Assembly (NCBI GenBank): GCA_947579605.1
Contig: OX388314.1
Coordinates: 11,219,982-11,283,981 of the forward strand
Direction: 5' to 3'
Length of the DNA stretch: 64,000 nt
From: Athripsodes cinereus
Taxonomy: Eukaryota > Arthropoda > Insecta > Trichoptera > Leptoceridae
The notes beneath the pieces are model-generated. The model was not told where the DNA came from. It searched no databases and saw only the letters and a program-made list of their open reading frames with translations. The position numbers and the translations under genes are program-made. Shown here one piece after another: positions 58,051 through 64,000 of this stretch (its first letter is position 1; each line of letters starts with the position of its first letter).

Positions 58051-58986
58051 GATAGGATAGTATTAGTAGTAGGTACTTATTATTTTATTTTGTGGTTTAG
58101 TACATTGTTGTAAAACACTCTCACAATGATGTACAGGAGGGTAGGTAAATATGTAATATTATGTGGCAACTTATTTTATATTTTTCTCTGTTCTGAACTT
58201 TGAGTCCTTATAAAGAGCAGTATTCGCTTCTAGATAAAGCTTATCAAACATGTTGTTATATCGCGTATTGGTACTTAACATGTCTGAGAAACAATTTATG
58301 TACATTTTAATGGCTCTTTTGACTGTACAATTAATTGCCATAAAGTACGCCCCTAGATAATATTATGTACACTAATTACAATTCTTAGTAAACCACTGTG
58401 GTGTTTTGTCAATTTTTGAAAACAAATTACCAATCTATGTAGGTATTAATATTGAAAGAATCCCTCACCACTCTAATATTTCAGTAGCCACCCCCACACT
58501 CTTTTGAAAGTTTTCGGCTTTCTTGTAAGAAGCAGGTACTCGTTAAACTGTAAAAATGGTTTTGAATAATTGCTTTTAACCTTGTCAACACATTTTTTTA
58601 AAATTTACATGATATAATGTTAAAATAGCGTTATTTCGTTGTAAGACAATTTTCATTTTATCACATAGTATAATGCATTCTCAAGATACGTGAATTTGTC
58701 ATCAATAAGAGCATAGCTAGAGGGCTTTATTCGACGCGGTGTAGTTTCGTATATATCTTTGTTACAGTTAATATGGGGATGGGAAAGATTATATGCAGTT
58801 TTCGGTTTTCTACTATTTAGCTTTATAAATCATAATATCACTATTGAGTAGCTTGAGATCGAAATAGGACAAATACATTTGTAGTATAATGTCAATAGAG
58901 CCCAAAAACTAATTAAAAATTTGACTATTTTTAATACAGAATTCTAGTTTCTGTAATTTATGTAACATAATATAATATTTTTAAAT
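58051..58986. other. AT-rich spacer
   Basis: No gene or element recognised. Confidence 0.4.
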
Positions 58987-59025
58987 GATCAATGATCTAC
59001 TTCTGCTTGTAGTAGATCATTGATC
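58987..59025. repeat. Perfect 14-bp hairpin beside LINE tail
   Basis: GATCAATGATCTAC (58987-59000), an 11-base loop, then its exact complement (59012-59025). It sits at the 3' end of the minus-strand LINE relic that follows, so it may be part of its tail or an insertion scar. Confidence 0.7.
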
Positions 59026-59140
59026 TGTTTGTTCGGAATTTGTTTCCTCTGGCGACGCAGATGACCAACTATGCTTCCATCTTTTAGGTGGCCTTCCAAG
59101 CAATCTTCGTCCTAATGGAGTCTCGTCCTCGGCGATATGG
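59012..59140 (-). pseudogene. LINE 3' end relic, copy 3 of GRPPKRW family
   Basis: On the minus strand it reads TPLGRRLLGRPPKRWKHSWS followed by SASPEETNSEQTDQ and a stop. It matches GRPPKRWRDSW of the copy at 6811. The frame runs upstream into a run of 20 C, where it encodes only Gly, so no start is real. Confidence 0.65.
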
Positions 59141-59201
59141 ACTAAACTATCACTACTAATGTGGTGCACATGATCCCCTTCAGAACCATCTTCTCTTTCT
59201 G

Positions 59202-59221
59202 CCCCCCCCCCCCCCCCCCCC
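59202..59221. repeat. Run of 20 cytosines
   Basis: An uninterrupted C run in an AT-rich region. Exact length is likely unreliable in any assembly. Confidence 0.95.
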
Positions 59222-59309
59222 AACTATATCCTCAGTTTCGCATATTTTTCAATGTATACATTTATTAATGTTTGAAGACTGTGTAATATTGTAATTTATT
59301 TCTATTTCT

Positions 59310-59415
59310 ATTTCTTCTTGCACGTCACCATTCACATAACATAATGAACAAATCAGTTTACATAAGAAAAATGTGATGATATACAGTGGCGAGATTGTAC
59401 CTATTTAGTGATTTC
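59310..59415 (-). repeat. LINE-like 3' tail (GATCTCGCC family), copy 4
   Basis: Reversed: TTCTTGCACGTCACCATTCA, CATAACATAATGAACAAATC, AGTTTACATAAGAAAAATGT, ATACAGTGGCGAGATTGTAC. It matches copies 1-3 on the other strand. Confidence 0.6.
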
Positions 59416-60059
59416 TTTCATCTAACCGCGTTATCATTTAGGAATTGTAAAAGCCAAATGCTGTTTATTTTCCAAAATATAATAAAATAAAATAAATTTC
59501 ATAGAAATCGACTGATTTTGTATTTGCAGTTTCAAAGAACTCGATATAAAGATTTTTCTATACACCTACCTATTTAATAAAAAAAGAAATACCACTTTTG
59601 ACCCCAAATTATTGTTTCAGAGAATTTTTATTTCTACAGATTTTTTTATCATCAAATTTTCCTAAATTAATTTTAAGTATCATTAAAAATATGTTTTTTC
59701 GATTTCCCATTGGTATTTTCTTGTTTATATTTATAATGTTGAATGTAAAATTGACTTATACAATAGTGAGATAACAGCGGTTAAGTATGATTACAGTAAT
59801 TTAATACATTGCATTATACAGGAAAATGATGCAAGTTATCATCGTCATTAACAGTATAATTAAACTAAAATGATGTTAATTTAGGTGTGGTTTCATATAC
59901 AATTTAACAAATGTACAAACTGAATGTTATTAACATACAGGTAATTTTGTTAGTGCAAAATAAATTTCTTATACAACATTTAACAAATAATAGTTTATTA
60001 TACATTTTGTGAACAACTTTCAATTTCTCAGTTAATAAAACTAAATTGAAACCACAAAT
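59416..60059. other. AT-rich spacer
   Basis: No gene or element recognised. Confidence 0.4.
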
Positions 60060-60946
60060 TAGAGGGTTACTCCCGGGAATTCCGGGAAAACCCTCTAATT
60101 TTTATTTCCCGTTTCCCGGAAAAAACGAATCCTTTCCCGGGAAAAAATACAAATTATTAGTCATGCAGATTGTCATACCGATACCGAAATCTTTGTTTAG
60201 TTAACTGTAATAGTCGTGATAAACTTGTAGAAGCTGACGAATATTTTGATATGAAAATATGAAAAATAATATTAATTACCAATATAAGTGTTATACTTTA
60301 AAAAAAAAACTTAATTATAGCTTCAATGTATTCGTTTGAAAGAAGCATGATTATTCTAAATATAATTCGAAATCGGAGGTGTGTTTGGCCGACAATGTAT
60401 ATAAGAATCCTACAATTTTTCATGTTTTTTTTTTTACATATTTCGAAAAGTTAGATAGTTCTTAAAAATATTAGTGCAGCCAACTGTCATTTTTTTTGTT
60501 TTATTCATGGATATTAACCGATATAAAAAATCTTTTTTTGTCGAAATTTCTCATTTTTTAAAGTCAAAAATCTTTAAAAAGCTTTGCCAAAATCCATAAC
60601 ATTTTTTTGCTTGATAGGATGATCAAAAATTAAAAGTTTATATATTTTGTAAACAATTTTTATTTTGATATAACATAGAGTACCTAAATAAATCTCGTCA
60701 GTCAGCTATTTAGTTTTTTTAAGCAAATTACTTATATTGGTAACAAAAATTTGTTTTTTTTTTTTATCAAATCAAAATGTTTGCAAGGGTCAACAAGTTA
60801 TGAGAGTTTTTATACCAAATTGTTGAAAATTGAATATTAATAAATATAATAATGAATTTCCCGGGATTCCCGGGAATCCCGGGAAATTCATTTTAAAATT
60901 TCCCGTTTCCCGGGAACAAAAATAATCCGGGAAAAGATACCCTCTA
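60060..60946. mobile_element. hAT-like element with CCCGGGAATCCCGGG ends
   Basis: Ends TAGAGGGTTAC and (other strand) TAGAGGGTATC. Flanks CCACAAAT (60052-60059) and CCACAAGT (60947-60954) differ at one of eight bases, a slightly aged target duplication. The 100 bases inside each end are packed with CCCGGGAA-type palindromes (ACTCCCGGGAATTCCGGG at the left, CCCGGGATTCCCGGGAATCC at the right), with TTTCCCGTTTCCCGG on both sides. The middle is AT-rich without a transposase. 887 bp. Confidence 0.78.
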
Positions 60947-60954
60947 CCACAAGT

Positions 60955-61549
60955 CATTTTAGATAGATATTTAAATAAATAGATTTCTTCCAAATGCATT
61001 GACCCTTCATAATGTTAGGCTATGTTGTTTAGTTTGTGTGTTATTCACATTTTCTGGGTTTTTTTTATATCTTTAAATCCATTTATTGGATAAAAATCGC
61101 GATAGTTTTAGCACAAATAAGATAAAAAAATATTCTGTCTGTGAAATTCTAGCCACATAAACATAGAATTGAGATTTCCTCAAAAACTTCCTTATTTTGT
61201 CTGCTACCTTCTGACATAATTATTATTTTCGTATTTCCAAGACTTTTTTCAAAATCATCTGAGAAAATGATGAACACAATTGATATTTATTTTGTAACTA
61301 TAATATAATTTTTTTTTATTATTTAAGAAAAGTAACTTGATGTGCCCTTTTACTATGTTAGTTGGGGATGTCAAATTATTTACAATTTGGTTCAAATTGA
61401 ATTCTCTATAGTTTTCATTGAACCGAAACATTACGTCGAGACATTGTTAGTAAACATTCGCCTTCGGAGTTACGAGTAGGTACCATATTGTATTTCGTGC
61501 AATATCATCCCCATGCCGCCAAGCGCATGATGGGCTCGACGCGGCGCCA
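60955..61549. other. Upstream region of the 61701 gene
   Basis: AT-rich until about 61430, then less so. GCCGCCAAGCGCATGATGGG and CTCGACGCGGCGCC just before the TATA box make a short CpG-bearing block, so the proximal promoter probably lies at 61440-61580. I did not find Su(H)-type GTGGGAA sites. Confidence 0.4.
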
Positions 61550-61558
61550 TATATAAAT
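61550..61558 (+). promoter_or_regulatory. TATA box of the 61701 gene
   Basis: TATATAAAT follows a GC-rich block (GACGCGGCGCCA) and lies 24-30 bases before an initiator-like GTTCATTC (61578-61585), so transcription probably starts near 61582. This gives a 5' leader of about 120 bases. Confidence 0.65.
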
Positions 61559-61700
61559 GAGCGTAGTAGCAGTTATCGTTCATTCTTAACAAGTCATACA
61601 AGCGAGAAATACATAATATATCAAGACAGTGATTCATAAATTAATCAATTTATTAATTAAATAAACACTATCTATTCGTGTGTTCATAACAATATCAACC

Positions 61701-62063
61701 ATGGTGAAAACCAAAATGTTTGAAGGTTGCGGCTACTGCAGGGAGTGTGTGCGTCTCAGGGTTATGAAGGCGATGGGACGTGAACCGGAAACAGTACTTG
61801 AATGTGCATACAAACATATATTGGATTCATATTCCAATTGTCCGGGTCAACAGGTCAAAGAGCAATCAACTACTGCATCATCCACTTCCTCGCCATCGAC
61901 ATCTAGAAGTTGTTCATCGAACTGTCGCTGGACTTCCTCAGGCTGGACGGCATCGAACAAACAAAGTTTCGAATATTCAGATTTCAGTGACTGGGACGAT
62001 GATTGTGGTTCATATGTTGAAAGAAAAAGAGTTCAATTCGTGAAACGGAAAAAAGTGCGATGA
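61701..62063 (+). CDS. Small Cys- and Ser-rich protein, function unknown
   Basis: 120 residues, single exon. The start is ATG at 61701 in a good context (CAACCATGG); the in-frame codon at 61680 is GTG and is not used. I do not recognise the family. Residues 1-50: basic amino end with a cysteine cluster (GCGYCRECVRL, Cys 10, 13, 16) and a predicted helix, then LECAYKHILDSY and NCPG. Residues 55-75: Ser/Thr-rich linker. Residues 85-105: aromatic and acidic (EYSDFSDWDDD). Carboxy end: strongly basic KRVQFVKRKKVR, containing a match to the RVxF motif by which many proteins bind protein phosphatase 1, and a possible nuclear signal. No signal peptide or membrane segment. TATA box, short leader and an AATAAA at 62093 fit a compact, tightly regulated gene, as in insect Bearded or early-response genes, but Bearded motifs are not present. 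Codon use is less AT-rich than the flanks. Confidence 0.7.
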   Translation: MVKTKMFEGCGYCRECVRLRVMKAMGREPETVLECAYKHILDSYSNCPGQQVKEQSTTASSTSSPSTSRSCSSNCRWTSSGWTASNKQSFEYSDFSDWDDDCGSYVERKRVQFVKRKKVR

Positions 62064-62092
62064 TAATGTGGATTTATAGAAAAAGATAATTG

Positions 62093-62098
62093 AATAAA
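62093..62098 (+). terminator. Possible polyadenylation signal
   Basis: AATAAA 30 bases after the stop codon. Further AATAAA hexamers follow (for example near 62563), so a longer 3' UTR is possible. Confidence 0.4.
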
Positions 62099-62768
62099 TA
62101 ATCACGATTATTCAAGCTACTACTGAAAGGAATATCTCTGTGGTCACAACGCAACAGGATTTCTGGATGATGGATCCGTTTGTTTCCGTACAGAAACTTA
62201 GAAAGATCATCAGATCTGTATGATGAAAATAACTAGAGAAATATTGTGTTTATACTGAAGCAATTAAAAATGAAATTATTGAAATTAAAATGTCACGTTT
62301 TTTGGCGATGATATAAAGAGGTGGCAATATTTTTATACAACGAGTTTTCCAGATAAAAAAATTAACTTAGTACATACAATATTATTTGATACATATTATT
62401 GTAATATGTGTTTGTTGTTTGAAATTCTCATAATATAGTTGATAGTGAAATGACGTACATATGAATGTATTTATCTCACATGTTAAATAAAAATAATTAT
62501 AATTGTAATAATAAAATTATAGATATTATATTATAGTAAAAGGCTTTTAGTAGTTTCAATAAAAATATATTTATTTTGATATTTTTAGTCCATTATAAAG
62601 TATTCTAGTGAGTAATATATTTTTTACTATTTTTGTACCTTGACCGATGTGTTTCGTAATGTCTAGTATTATTATTTATTTATTTTAAATAAAATTTTAT
62701 GAATTGTATCATTATTTGTTTGTTATTTTATTTTTATCGTACCAATATTCTCAATATTCTACAGACAC
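62099..62768. other. Possible 3' UTR and AT-rich spacer
   Basis: No Brd-box (AGCTTTA), GY-box (GTCTTCC) or K-box (TGTGAT) was found just after the gene. A frame from 62704 opens with TTG and crosses the 52-bp insertion; it is not called. Confidence 0.4.
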
Positions 62769-62782
62769 AATTTTGACTAGTG

Positions 62783-62834
62783 TCTGCAGCATCACTCATA
62801 TATTGGGTGCAATGCCAAAAAAAAAGAGAGAGAG
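62783..62834 (+). mobile_element. 52-bp retro-insertion with 14-bp target duplication
   Basis: The 14 bases AATTTTGACTAGTG occur at 62769-62782 and again at 62835-62848. Between them lies TCTGCAGCATCACTCATATA, TTGGGTGCAATGCC, nine A or so and (GA)n. A direct repeat of this length plus an A-rich 3' end indicates target-primed insertion of a very short, 5'-truncated retrotranscript. A related sequence is at 40466-40505. Confidence 0.8.
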
Positions 62835-62848
62835 AATTTTGACTAGTG

Positions 62849-63678
62849 GATATTTGACAAATTTGCAATATTATACACCTTTTTACTCGAGAGAAGATAG
62901 TTCCAATTCTGAATTTCCTGTTAGTACCTATACCAAATCATCAAGACACCTCACTTTAGTATGGTAATTGAGTTCCTACTAACGTGTGCTTGGTGATTGC
63001 AGAGTTTGTAAAGAGATGAAATGAAAATATACAAACCGTGAAACTCGCGACTCAAAGAACACTTCGATTCATAAAGATTTCCCACTTCCTGTATAAACTT
63101 AATAAATGCGTAGGTAGGTATATTGAAATGTAAAAAACAGTATTTTTTTTAATTTTCAAAATGCTGGTAGTTAAAATTTGATTTGAATATATCTTTATTA
63201 CGACAATGTTTAAATACTTGATTGATTTTTCATTACTTTGAAAAAAATAATTTAACAGAAGTATGAAAAAGTTACATTATTCGTTGGATCGTTCTTCATT
63301 TCATATCTACATGACCATGTTTATTTCATATCTACATATGCATGCATATAACTGAATATCATTATTAATTGTATTTTATTAAATATAACGCATCATTATC
63401 TCAATATTTTATCAAGAAGAGGTAACAGTTTTAATATTTATGTTTAGTGTGTTAAATTGATAGTATATTTATCATGAATCTAGGTCTGTGTAATATTTTA
63501 CTACGAAAGTAATTCTTATTTTTATTTACTTTAAATATTAAACAATAATATTTACTTATATTGTGATTGTTATAATTAATGATTTTAAAACATTTGTTTT
63601 ATTCTATATTTGAAAATAGGTCGCCATATTTGCGACTTATTGAATTTCATTCCAAATTGAATCTTAACATTAGATATT
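62849..63678. other. AT-rich spacer
   Basis: No gene recognised. Confidence 0.4.
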
Positions 63679-64000
63679 TTAACCCTAGAGTAGTCGCGCC
63701 TTTCCGTGAAACGTGAGTGCTCGCGTGGGGAGCATTTTGCCGCCCATACTTAAAATGATTTTTTTTTTGCAAATAATGGTTAAACACATTTGCAATGATT
63801 TTTAATGGATAGAATAAAACATAAACTATCAGAAAAAGTAACATTTATTAAATATCTATATTTAGTTTTATAAAAAAATATACTTTGGTAATTTTTTTTG
63901 AATTTCAACTACATTTTCATCTTAACCTAAATAAAAAAAAAGAAAAATTAAAATTGATAACAAAATTAAACGTTTTCATCATCTTCGACATGTATTTCAG
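63679..64000. mobile_element. Probable left end of a piggyBac-like element, cut by window edge
   Basis: TTAA (63679-63682) followed by CCCTAGAGTAGTCGCGCC and then a GC-rich, CG-bearing stretch (GTGAGTGCTCGCGTGGGG). TTAACCCTAG with CG-rich subterminal sequence is typical of piggyBac-like ends. The other end lies beyond the window. A minus-strand coding end (EIHVEDDENV then stop at about 63969-64000) is possible but cannot be assigned. Confidence 0.4.

Noticed and set aside
59017..59223. 68-codon minus-strand frame starting MGGGGGG
   Set aside because: The Gly run is the 20-C homopolymer; the rest is a LINE tail relic.
61701..62063. Assignment of the small gene to the Bearded family
   Set aside because: Intronless TATA structure fits, but none of the family's protein motifs or 3' UTR boxes was found.
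62704..62967. 87-codon plus-strand frame downstream of the small gene
   Set aside because: Begins at TTG and crosses the 52-bp retro-insertion and its duplicated target; not a conserved gene.

Overview
This is a gene-poor, AT-rich (by eye about two thirds or more A+T) stretch of arthropod, most likely insect, nuclear DNA. The insect reading rests on the mobile-element mix: pogo/Tigger, mariner, piggyBac, hAT and Harbinger DNA elements; CR1/L2-like, RTE-like and restriction-endonuclease-type LINEs; and a tRNA-derived SINE. The dense short TAGGTA/TACCTA runs and one compact TATA-box gene fit this. The order cannot be fixed from the sequence alone; Hemiptera and Lepidoptera both fit. Only one likely host gene is seen. 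Almost everything else that can be identified is a transposon, a transposon relic or a simple repeat.

Layout. 1-3400: AT-rich spacer with two LINE carboxy-end relics. 3423-4714: a hAT-type element with an exact 8-bp target duplication, itself carrying a piggyBac-like element at a TTAA site. 5149-6046: an internally deleted mariner with 29-bp ends. 6400-10260: LINE tails, a tRNA-derived SINE, and a decayed LINE reverse transcriptase with an 89-bp segment in three copies. 13611-15000: a 5'-truncated CR1/L2-like LINE with an intact 418-codon tail and a 31-bp perfect inverted repeat at its 5' end. 15021-17920: a complete 2,900-bp pogo/Tigger transposon with an intact 655-residue transposase. 18-34 kb: spacer with dispersed repeats, a fold-back element and LINE relics. 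34325-36039: a LINE carrying zinc-finger and restriction-like endonuclease regions, inserted into an older repeat. 36-53 kb: dispersed repeats and hAT-type elements. 53092-53945: a near-perfect 11-bp satellite. 55393-55938: a Harbinger-like MITE. 56930-58050: a LINE 3' end containing an 8-bp satellite. 60060-60946: another hAT-like element. 61550-62100: the single candidate host gene, a 120-residue Cys- and Ser-rich protein with a TATA box. The last 320 bases start a piggyBac-like end that runs out of the window.

There is no operon or pathway here. The parts relate by insertion history: several nested insertions can be ordered, and related copies serve as empty-site controls. The best targets for follow-up are the small TATA gene, the complete pogo element with its SH3/Tudor-like tail, and a dispersed (TAG)n-tailed repeat present in at least eight copies.
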